Below the pieces are notes generated by a model. It was not told the DNA's origin, ran no database searches, and was given only the letters and a program-made list of their open reading frames with translations. Positions 45,174-53,700 of a DNA stretch of 64,000 bases are shown here, piece by piece. Source of the DNA: Apirhabdus apintestini (GTDB lineage Bacteria > Pseudomonadota > Gammaproteobacteria > Enterobacterales > Enterobacteriaceae); contig CP138906.1 of assembly GCA_033977085.1 (NCBI GenBank), positions 2,728,001-2,792,000 of the forward strand, given 5' to 3'. The position numbers and the translations under genes were made by a program. How positions within the stretch are numbered: the stretch's first letter is position 1; each line of letters begins with the position of its first letter.

Positions 45174-47066
45174 TTACACCATTGAGCCTGCAAGCCGGGA
45201 GCGCAAAGACCCCGTATCGGCGATCGCCTGACTGGCGCTTTGCGCGACGGTTGCGGCTCGCGAAATGACATTTTCCAGCCGGGACGCTGCGGCCTTTTGC
45301 GCGTCCTGCAGCCACGCCATTTGCAGCTCATCCCAGCTTACCGTGGCGGCGATATGGCCAATATCGCCCTGCAGTTCGGCCTTTTATAGCCCAACACCGA
45401 CTGCGAGACGCCGTCGCCTACCGCGGTCACCGCCTGAATTCGCTGCGTCCAGCGCATTATGCCCGCGAACATTTGTCGGGTGTTGGAGCCGAAGAATTGC
45501 CCAATCCGACCGCCGACGCTGCCCAACATACCGCCCATCATGTTCATGGTGCAGGCCATCATGGCGATGCCCGCCAGCATATCGCCCACCCGATCGGCGG
45601 TTTTCAGCCACTCCGGCGCTTCATCGCCCATCACTTTATTGGCGATAGAGAAGCCTGCAGCGACGCTGGTAACGGCCAACAGCCCCAGCGTCATAGGCAA
45701 TGACATTGGGGACAGCAAGCTTGAGACGATGGCCAGCGGCAGGGCAATTTCACTGATATTTTCCTGGATCCAGTCGAGAGCCTCCTTGATGCCGGGAATT
45801 TTCTTAATTAAATCGATAACCGGTTTGATAATGACCTCAAACAACTTGGTTATCGGGCTGAAAATCGCGTGCCAAAAGCTGGCTTTCTTTGACATTTGCG
45901 CCTGTTCCTGCGCTTTGGCCAATTGTTCCCGATAATCAGCAACCTTTTTATTGGTGAGCCGCTCCTGAGCGTCTCCGTGGATTTTGATAGTTTTGCTGAT
46001 GGCGCTGGCGCTATCGCCGAAGGTTTTCAGCCCGAGCGTTGACGCCTGCAGCAGCAGGCCGTCCAGCGGCACCTGCACCAGGCTACTTAATGAAACGCGG
46101 TTATCCTGTAAGATATGCTGCGCCGCCCGCTGCGCCTGAGCCTCATCTACCGTGGCGGCAGCGGGCGGCAGCACCATCGCCAGCGCTCGCATCGCTGCAG
46201 GATCCAGTGCTACGGTATCTGCATCGGCATCTACCGCGCGCGCCCCGCCCGTCAGCCCGGCGTCGTGCGGCGCAGGCGCGGCATCGCCACTGCGTTTGGC
46301 CCGCGCAGCTGCTAACCTCCAGCTCATCTTCCTCTATGAATGCTTCCCGATCGGGGGCGTGGCGGGAGCCAGACTCTCCATCCTGCTGCTGGGGGTAGCG
46401 CGCGCTCACCAGCGGTTCTGCATCGGCGAGGCACGGCTTTTCCTGCTTAGCACCGACGCCATCCGCGCTTTCCCGGTGGAGCAACTTTTCGTCAGCGCCC
46501 TCAAGCAGGCTTTTAACGGTTTCCCGGCAGGCCGGCTGCGTTTTTGCCAGATGCTTTAGCGCGCCGGTGAGCGCCTCACCGCCGCCCCGACGCACCGCCG
46601 TGGAAAGCTGTGAGCTCAACTGTTTTAACGCCTCCGGCGTCACCCTACCCTGCTGAAACTGCGCGATGAGCCTGCGCAGCGGCGCGCTTTGCGGCACGCC
46701 GGGCTGCTTTAGCGCCTGAGCAAGCCGCTGGGCGGCCTGCTGCGCCACCGCAGGCGCCGTGTCCAGCGCGCGGATTTGCGTCTGGTAGCGCACGCAGACA
46801 TTATCCAGCGCGCGATGTACCTGGGTCTCACGCGGTGCGGCCATTTCCACCAGCGGCGCAAGCTGCCGGATGATATCGGGTTTGACCTCCGGTACCTGCT
46901 GCATTAATCGCATGACGCTATCCGCCATTCCCGCGCCGCTGCCGCCCGCCTGCGCCACGCTGCCTAAAAACTGCATGACCTGAGCGCCCGTGACCATCGG
47001 CGCCGCCGTGTGACCGTTTCCTAACGTTTGTGAACTGAGCGTTTGATTTAACGCGTTATGATTCAT
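45174..47066 (-). CDS. SctE/SseC-like T3SS translocator (two frame breaks)
   Basis: Major hydrophobic translocon protein that inserts in the host membrane. From 47066 (MNHNALNQTLSSQTLGNG) it has a long N-terminal domain, then a coiled coil (VADYREQLAKAQEQAQMSKK) and two membrane segments (IALPLAIVSSLLSPMSL to LAVTSVAAGF, and DMLAGIAMMACTMNMMGGML), as in the SipB/SseC/YopB family. Frame changes near 46320 (plus one) and near 45386 (A3 to A4), then continues KAELQGDIGHIAATVSWDEL to a stop at 45174. About 630 residues: longer than SseC (484 from memory) and nearer SipB. Chaperone gene lies directly upstream and overlaps by 11 bp. Confidence 0.85.
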
Positions 47067-47541
47067 GATGTCGCTCCTGTGTAGTTTGCTGCCGACAAAG
47101 GGCAAGCTGCTGATGCGCGTCTGCGCTCAGCGCGCGCCATTCGGCGCGTCCGTTCGCAAGCGTTAGCGCGCCCTGATAAAGCTCGCCCGCGCTTTCCCAT
47201 TGCTGCAGCGCCGCCGCGCTGCGCGCCAACAGGCTGACCGGACGGGGATCGGTGACCAGGATTTGCGCCGCCTGAATCAGATACACCACCGCATCCTGAT
47301 GCGCGTTAGTGAGCTGGCAGGCGACGCCCAGCGAAAGCAGGTAATCGCTGTTCCACGCGTCGCAATAGACCAGTAGCTGAAACAGATTACGCGCGCTGGC
47401 CGCCTTTCCCTGCTGCAAGAGCCGGCAGCCATAGCGCCACAGCCTATCCATCTCCTCCGGCGAGGTATCGTTTAGCATCCGCAGCGAGCCGCCGCCGGCG
47501 AAAAACGCCCGTAGCTGCCCGATATGAGAGGCGTCCATCAT
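47056..47541 (-). CDS. SscA/LcrH-type class II T3SS chaperone for the translocators
   Basis: 161 residues, intact. TPR-like repeats of the SycD/LcrH/SicA family: MDRLWRYGCRLLQQGKAASA, FQLLVYCDAWNSDYLLSLGV, LTNAHQDAVVYLIQAAQIL. It should keep SctE and SctB unfolded before secretion. ATG overlaps the sctA-like stop (TAATG) and its own 3' end overlaps sctE, so this is a coupled operon, in the same order as sseB-sscA-sseC in SPI-2. Confidence 0.88.
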   Translation of the reverse strand: MMDASHIGQLRAFFAGGGSLRMLNDTSPEEMDRLWRYGCRLLQQGKAASARNLFQLLVYCDAWNSDYLLSLGVACQLTNAHQDAVVYLIQAAQILVTDPRPVSLLARSAAALQQWESAGELYQGALTLANGRAEWRALSADAHQQLALCRQQTTQERHHES

Positions 47542-48902
47542 TAACGGATCCCCTGCGCGATAGTTTTATTCATGTCCGAGAGCATGCTTTGCAGACTGTT
47601 GATTAACGAGACGCAAACGTTATAGGTCTGCATCATTTTCTGTAGCTGCAGCTGGGCGGTAGAGATGAAGTCAGACGCGCGGTTGCCTATGTTATCCAGC
47701 GCCCCTTTAATCGCGGTTAATTGCCCCTGATCGAAACTTTTTTCGCCGGATTACCGGCGCTGATGTGCCCCTTATCGTCCGCCCAACCCCATTTTCCTGA
47801 GTCATCGAAACCGCATACCCCATCGATGGCGATATGATTCTCTTCCAGATACTTTTTCACATCATCGGGGATATCGGCCTTCGCTTTGCTGTCTCCTTTA
47901 GCAGACAACTGCGCCAGCACCGCATCCACCTGCGAAGCGTAATTTTGCGCATCCCGAGAGATAGCGGAGTTCTTTTCCATATCGGCATAGCTGGCGTTCG
48001 CCTGGTCGGAAAGCATCTGCATAAACAGGAACAGCACGCTCAGGCCATACGAGAATACGCTGTCCCCTGGTATAGTTTCCCGCTGGTTGATGGCCCCGTG
48101 GATGAGGAAACCGTCGTATTTTCACTGCCGTTTTGCGCCACAGAGAAGCGCTGCCCGGTGGCCCGCACGCCCTGGACCACCTCCTCATCATGTTCTTCCG
48201 GCTGCTGGTGCTGTTGCTGTTGCTGCTGTTCCTGGCGTTCCCGCACCGGTATAAATAGCTGCGCCTGCCCTCCGCCATCGTCGCTAAACAGTTGCTGATG
48301 CACGCGCAGAGCGAATTCAGGCACATTTTTCGCCAGCGCGGCGTCCGGCAAGTGCGCCGCGCCCAGCTCCTGTTTTACCTGTTGAAGCAGCGTTTGCAGC
48401 GTATCATTGCCCTTCGGCAGCGCAGACAGCGCGTCGCTTTGACGCAGCTGCTGCAGCACGGCTTTCAGCTGACGGCTAACGTCGTTGCCGACATTGCCCT
48501 GACTAAGCTGACGCAGAAGGCTGAGCGCCTGTTTTTCCAGTTTACCGTCGCCGCTGCCGGCGAGGCGGGCGCCCAGTAATTGCGCCAGATCTTTCAGCGC
48601 GGGCAAATCACCGGATTCCGGCGCACTAAACTGGCCCAGCAACCGGCTTAATCCGGACGCCAGCGCAGGCCCATCGCCCGACGCTTCCTGCAGTAGCAAA
48701 GACAGCGCCTGCTGCGGCTCGGGGAAAGCGCGTCGCCATTTCCGGCAAGGTTGAGCATTTTATCCGCAGCCCGGGCGATATCGCCGCCGCTCAGGCTCAG
48801 GCCGTTTAGCTGCTCCATAATTTGCACGGGAGACAGCAGCGTTGGTTTCAGACCGACAGATGGCCCAATGCCGTGCGGGCGCGTAGTGACTGTTGAGATC
48901 AT
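47541..48902 (-). CDS. SctA/SseB-EspA-like translocon filament protein with a large N-terminal extension (three frame breaks)
   Basis: From 48902 (MISTVTTRPHGIGPSVGLKP, ribosome site AGGTG). The C-terminal 175 residues look like EspA/SseB, the filament linking needle to translocon: GLSVLFLFMQMLSDQANASY, KADIPDDVKKYLEENHIAID, then AIKGALDNIGNRASDFISTA and LINSLQSMLSDMNKTIAQ. In front is a helical domain of about 280 residues and a Gln tract (ERQEQQQQQQHQQPEEHDEE). Three single-base runs rejoin the frames: C4 to C5 near 48725, G4 to G5 near 48067, A6 to A7 near 47740. Corrected 454 residues, more than twice SseB or EspA. Confidence 0.78.
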
Positions 48903-48913
48903 TTCACCTCTCC

Positions 48914-49291
48914 TCATACAAAATGGCGCGGGGTACGCTTGCGCGAGTCAACGCGCGCGCTGGCCGCCTGCGGGGCGGCGAGGGATGGCGTAGACGGCTG
49001 CTGCTGCGTCGTTTCCGCCTGCTCAATCTGGCGGCAAACGCGCCCCAACTGGTGGTTAAGTTCGCTCAGTTTGGCCTGCGCCTGCTCACAAAGCGCAGCA
49101 AAAGCAGGATCCTGCTGCAGCGCGTTTACCTGCCGCAGCCGTCTGTCGGCATCCGGGTCTGAATCCGCTTTACTCTGTAGCTGCGCGAGGGTCGTCTTTA
49201 ATTCTTCAAACGCGTTGTATTGTTTATTTAGCTGCGCGCTGTCTTTGCGCAATTGCTGAATAAACAGTTGATATTCATCGTGACTCACCAA
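48914..49291 (-). CDS. SseA-like T3SS chaperone, coiled-coil
   Basis: 125 residues, intact: MVSHDEYQLFIQQLRKDSAQ, a long helical hairpin (LNKQYNAFEELKTTLAQLQS, CEQAQAKLSELNHQLGRV), then a disordered Gln/Pro/Ala tail. Position between the ssaE-like gene and the filament gene is exactly that of sseA in SPI-2, the SseB/SseD chaperone. The family call rests on position and helical pattern more than on sequence. The 5' end overlaps the ssaE-like gene by 17 bp. Confidence 0.65.
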   Translation of the reverse strand: MVSHDEYQLFIQQLRKDSAQLNKQYNAFEELKTTLAQLQSKADSDPDADRRLRQVNALQQDPAFAALCEQAQAKLSELNHQLGRVCRQIEQAETTQQQPSTPSLAAPQAASARVDSRKRTPRHFV

Positions 49292-49532
49292 TGTATTCCT
49301 CCTCTTCCATCGCCTTATTGTGATAACGCCGATACAGCGTATTCACGGTCTGTTCTGCGGCTTCGCAGGCGGCTGCGAGCCGCTGGCAGGCGTCCCACTC
49401 CTGCGGCAGTGCCTGACGGCGGGTCTGCAGCAGGCGCTCGCGCCGGCGGCGCAGTAGACGCTGCAGTTTTATGGCGTGGCGGTGCCCATCGGGCCGCCGT
49501 AATACCTGTTCAAGCTGCGTAATCGCGGGCAT
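49275..49532 (-). CDS. SsaE-like small T3SS protein (SctG/SctE co-chaperone type)
   Basis: 85 residues, intact: MPAITQLEQVLRR at the start and EAAEQTVNTLYRRYHNKAME at the end. The last block is close to SsaE (AEN-IINIIYYRYHNSA, from memory), and the length (SsaE 80) and position (after ssaD) agree. SsaE-type proteins assist needle or translocator handling in the cytosol. Confidence 0.72.
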   Translation of the reverse strand: MPAITQLEQVLRRPDGHRHAIKLQRLLRRRRERLLQTRRQALPQEWDACQRLAAACEAAEQTVNTLYRRYHNKAMEEEEYIGESR

Positions 49533-49541
49533 GGACTTTCC

Positions 49542-50769
49542 TTATAAGTTGACGGGGAGATGCAGCAGACTGCCCTCACGTACCAGGTCAATGCCCGTTT
49601 GCACAGAGATATGCGCTATCTCATAGCCCGAAGCCAGCCGCGCCCCCACCTGTAAACGACGCCCGTCCGAGAGCGCCACGTAAGGCTCGCGTTGATTACC
49701 GCCAATGCTGATAATCGGCTTCGGGAAAAGCGCATCGTCTGCGGCGGCGGCGCTGATATCCTGAAAAACCAGAGAGATGTTTTGTTTTTTCTGCCATTCG
49801 GCCAGTTCCTGACGCAGCTTTGCGCGCTGCGGCGCGCTGAGAATACCGCTAACAATTAGGCGCTGCGCCCGCCTTTCCAGGCTGACTTTCCCCAGCACGC
49901 CCGCGCGCCGGGCGATGTTAAGCAGCGTCTGACCGTCCTGCGCGCCGCGGCGGCTAACGCGCCATCCTTTCAGGCCATCCAGCGCAGAGAGCTGACTGAC
50001 TACCTGCTCCCAGCGCCTGTCCGCCTGAATATCGCCGTCGATTACAATATTGCCCGGCATACGACCATCGCTGACCCGGATATCGCGGTAACCGTTTTGC
50101 TCCAGCAGGTCGGCAACCAGATCGCGCAGGCTATCCTGGCACTGGGTCTCCAGATGCCAGAACACGCCCCGGCGCGCAGCACTTTAGTAGCGCATTGAGA
50201 TCGCGCTGCTGCAGGCACTGCCCGTATATGCGCAGCGTGTCGTCGCTCAACCAGTCGAAGCCCAGAGTGCGCAGGGCCGGCGTGCGATGCCGCTGAGCCA
50301 GCCAGCGCTGCACGCCGAGCCGGTCGACTTTCTCATCGAGCGTTTCCTGATGCAGCCAGAGATAGCCTCCCGCCAGCGCGCCGCATAACAGCAGCAGCAG
50401 CAGCGCGCCTGCGGCGATGCGCCGATGCGGGCGCGAAAGGCGCCAGCGCCCGGGAGCCAGGCGCTCGGGGATGCGCCGGAACGTGAAGGTCTCGCCCTCA
50501 TTGAGTAACACAAAGGCCTGACCGGCCAGGTCGATAATTTTGCCGGCGGGCAACCGCTGGCCGCGTAGCGCATAGCCCTCGACCCAGCAGGGATGCGGCT
50601 CCAGCAGTTCGACGGCATCGTGTTGCACCTGCAGCGTTGCCAGCGAGATGCCGTTTTCAAAGACCATCTGCAAATCAACGTCGCCCAGCCCCAGCGTGAC
50701 CTTGCCCGGCGGGAGCGTTAACGCGCGCCCCTGCATCGGGCCGTTCAGGAATTTCAGTGTCACCGCCAT
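49542..50769 (-). CDS. sctD: SctD/SsaD, T3SS outer ring of the inner-membrane complex (one frame break)
   Basis: N-terminal FHA-like cytosolic domain (MAVTLKFLNGPMQGRALTLP), one membrane segment (AAGALLLLLLCGALAGGYLW, residues about 130-150), then periplasmic ring-building domains (VFWHLETQCQDSLRD, QTGIDLVREGSLLHLPVNL at the end). The frame changes by one step near 50165-50185, after ALLK. About 408 residues, close to SsaD (403 from memory). Directly follows the secretin, 4 bp apart. Confidence 0.85.
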
Positions 50770-50773
50770 GTCG

Positions 50774-52289
50774 TTACCCGCCTAAAGAAATCGGTGTCGC
50801 TTTGATAAGAAACAGGCGCACGACGCTGTGAACCTCGCGGTGCGTGGTACTGAACAGGCCGCCTAAGAATGGAATATCACCGAGCAGCGGTACGCTGCGG
50901 CGCGAACTGATTTGCTTATCCTGAACAAAGCCGCCCAGCAGTAGACTCTGCCCCGATTTCAGCGTCGCCTGGGTAGTGATTTCTGAATTTTGTACCTGAG
51001 GAAGCGGCTCATCCTGGCTGGTGACGCCCGCCTGCTGCCCGTCCTGGATATTAAGCTGCAGCATGATTTCGGGCGCAGTACCCTGTCCTAACGCATCTTC
51101 AATTACGCGGGGAGTCACGCGCATCAGGGTGCCGGAGGTGACAGACTCCAGCTTTGCCACTTTTTCGCCCTGTAATTTGGTGTAGAAGGTAATATTTTTG
51201 TCGAGGATCGCCTGTACGTTGTTCTGCGTTACCACGGAGGGTTGCGACAAAATGCGCGCCCGGGCGTTTTGCTGTAGCGCGCTCACCCGCGCCATAAAGT
51301 CAGCAGAGTTCCCGACCACGCTGCTCATATAGCCGCTATCGCCGCTAATGCCGGTGTTAAAACTGGCGCCGATGCCGCCGTGACCGAGGGTGCCAGACCA
51401 GTCGACGCCGAGCTGTTTGAGGTTGCCTTCGTCTACGTCGATAATCGCCACCGAGATTTCTATCTGGCGCTGGCGTCTGTCCAGCTGCTCTATCAGTTTT
51501 TGATACAGCGGCAGGTCGACTTCACGCGCCCGGACTATCACCGCATTTTGGCTGGGATCGGCGGAAAACTGCGGGCTGGAAAGATCGCGCGAGGCCTGGC
51601 TTTTCCCATCCCCCAGCGGCAGTGCGTTTCCACTCTTCATCTGGTTAAGCACGCTGACAATGCCAGGCACCACGACATCCTGCTGACGGTACCGATAGCG
51701 GGTATCTGCCGCAGAGGCAAAGCGCAGCGGGAAGATATGTAACGTTTCGGTATTGGTCGCGCGTATTTTGGCTTTTCCGTCGACTTCTTCGACTAAATGA
51801 GAGACGCGCTGCACGCAGGCCGGTACCCCTGAACTTCAAACGCCTGAAAGTCGCTCACCTGGCGCAAAGAACAGCTTCCCGCCGCCAGCGCGCCGCTGCC
51901 CTTAAGATAGCTTTGCAGCGCCGCTGGCTGTAAGTACTGCGAGGTGACAACGGCGGAGGTTACCTCGCGCGCTTTATAGACGTACAGCACCTCGCCATCG
52001 TAGTAAGAGACGAGGTTATACATTCGCTCCAGGCGCCGTAATGTCGCCAGGGAGATTCCTGATTGATTTCACCGGTGAAAACGTCATTGATTAACTCGCT
52101 GACGATAACGGGAACGTGATAATTGGCGCCGAAATCGCGCAACAGCGTATTAAGCGGCATGCCCCGGGTATGTAAAAACCAGCGATCGCCCTGCCAGGCA
52201 GGCGCGGCCTCCTGCGCCTGAACGCGGCTGCCCGCCAATAAAAATAGCCCAAGACCTATAGAATAAAGCGCACGCTGTCTGCATTTCAT
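50774..52289 (-). CDS. sctC: SctC/SsaC, T3SS outer-membrane secretin (two frame breaks)
   Basis: Signal peptide MKCRQRALYSIGLGLFLLAG...VQA, N-domains (NTLLRDFGANYHVPVIVSEL, QRQIEISVAIIDVDEGNLKQ) and the secretin core (ARILSQPSVVTQNNVQAILD, LKSGQSLLLGGFVQDKQISS, VPLLGDIPFLGGLFSTTHRE). Frames are rejoined near 52060 (one base after EINQE) and near 51826 (G4 to G5 in VQGVPACVQRVSHLVEE). Corrected 505 residues (SsaC 497 from memory). Start overlaps the ssaB-like stop by 4 bp. Confidence 0.92.
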
Positions 52290-52656
52290 CGCCACACATC
52301 CCCGTGGCGCTGCGCCTGTGCGGCCAGGTGCTGCACCGCGTGGGCTAGCTGGCACTGTTGGCGCACTCTTAGCGCCAGCGTATCGCCCACGGCAATGAGC
52401 TGCTGGGTCAGCCACCAGCGCTGCTGACTATAGGTTAAAGCATAATCCTGGTAGCGGCATCGCCCGACATTTGACAATGCCACTGCTCTGCTAATGAAAC
52501 AGGAATAACGGGCGGGTTAAGCGCTAACGATAAAATAGCGACATCTGTTTCAAGTGCCCAATAACGCCCTGAAAAACCAGAAATGGATATCAGGCAATGA
52601 TAGCGATCGGATGATTCAATTATCACTTCAGGTATATCCATAAGTTTTTTAAACAT
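52286..52656 (-). CDS. SsaB/SpiC-like first gene of the T3SS operon (one frame break)
   Basis: About 123 residues after one base is restored near 52450-52475: MFKKLMDIPEVIIESSDRYH ... QDYALTYSQQRWWLTQQLIA. Weak overall similarity to SsaB/SpiC (DYAIQLTADGGWLNGYY type stretch), but length and position at the head of the operon, before ssaC, agree. SpiC-type proteins control the switch from translocator to effector secretion. This call is mostly positional. Confidence 0.5.
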
Positions 52657-52963
52657 GCAACATCCATAAAAAGAGAGACGCCAAGGTCGGGCAGCACGAT
52701 TAATAGCATAGCGACCTCACCCACAAATATAGTTATTACACCTTATTTTTATTTATATTTGCATCGTCAGGATCGGAGATACAACGAATCAATAAATAAA
52801 TTAGATTAATTAGAAAAAATATAAAATTTAGAGCAAAAAACAGAAATCACGCCTTTTTTCTATACCGCGCGAGTCAGCGCCTCACTTATGCTATCAGGAA
52901 GCCATAGAATAAAAACAAAAACAACAAAAATATAACAAACACATAAAGCAAAGGTTATTAATA
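52657..52963. promoter_or_regulatory. AT-rich divergent promoter region between the T3SS operon and the SsrB-like regulator
   Basis: 307 bp with long A/T tracts (for example around 52735-52930), much richer in AT than the operon itself. No gene. Likely holds both divergent promoters and is a typical target for H-NS silencing and SsrB-type counter-silencing. That regulation is inference. Confidence 0.5.
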
Positions 52964-53656
52964 ATGCCACCATACAATATTGCAAATCCAAAAAATCTTC
53001 AGGCAAATATCGCCAGCCGGATTTTAGTGGTCGATCATAACCCTATCATTTCTTTTGCAATAAAAAAGCTCCTGGTGCACTACCCTTATATCAATGTTGC
53101 CGGACAGTGCCACGATGAATATGAAATCACTGCCACCTATAAAAAACTTTCCCCGGACATTATTATTATTGATCCGATGCTAAGCATGGCTAATCCCACG
53201 GATATTTTCCAACTTGTTAAACAATACAGCGACAAAGCAAAATTCATAATTTATTCAAATAAAAACAATATATTATGCGCATCTCGCTATATAGACTCAG
53301 GGGTTAAAGGCATCATTTTAAAACAAAGTGGGGTGAATGATTTGCTCTCTGGCATCTTAAGCGTAAGCCGCGGATTCACTTTTATGGATAAAACCCTAAT
53401 ACCTTACGCCTCGTCTCAGGAGAGTATGGATAATATTAATTCACAGCCAGACACCCTAACATTGCCGCGAATATCCCCGCGCGAAAAGCAAATACTGTCT
53501 TTAATTACCCAAGGATTAAAGAATAAAGAAATTGCCGAAAAGCTAGTTATTAGCACTAAAACAGTTGAGAGCCACAGATTAAATCTAATGAAAAAACTCG
53601 ACGCGCACAGCGTAGTGGACTTAATCAAGTGGGCGAAACACCTGAACATTCAATAA
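52964..53656 (+). CDS. SsrB-like NarL/FixJ-family response regulator
   Basis: 230 residues. REC domain (RILVVDHNPIISFAIKKLLV, phospho-acceptor Asp in IIIIDPMLSM, conserved Lys in GIILKQSG) and LuxR-type HTH (ISPREKQILSLITQGLKNKE, KTVESHRLNLMKKLDAHSVV). The acidic pocket, usually two acids (VDDH), reads VDHN. The gene is AT-rich. Divergent from the T3SS operon, as ssrB is from SPI-2 ssaB. No sensor kinase gene lies in the window. Confidence 0.85.
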   Translation: MPPYNIANPKNLQANIASRILVVDHNPIISFAIKKLLVHYPYINVAGQCHDEYEITATYKKLSPDIIIIDPMLSMANPTDIFQLVKQYSDKAKFIIYSNKNNILCASRYIDSGVKGIILKQSGVNDLLSGILSVSRGFTFMDKTLIPYASSQESMDNINSQPDTLTLPRISPREKQILSLITQGLKNKEIAEKLVISTKTVESHRLNLMKKLDAHSVVDLIKWAKHLNIQ

Positions 53657-53700
53657 ATCCAAACAGCAATTTATCATGTCAACCCTTCAGTGAGAAAACA

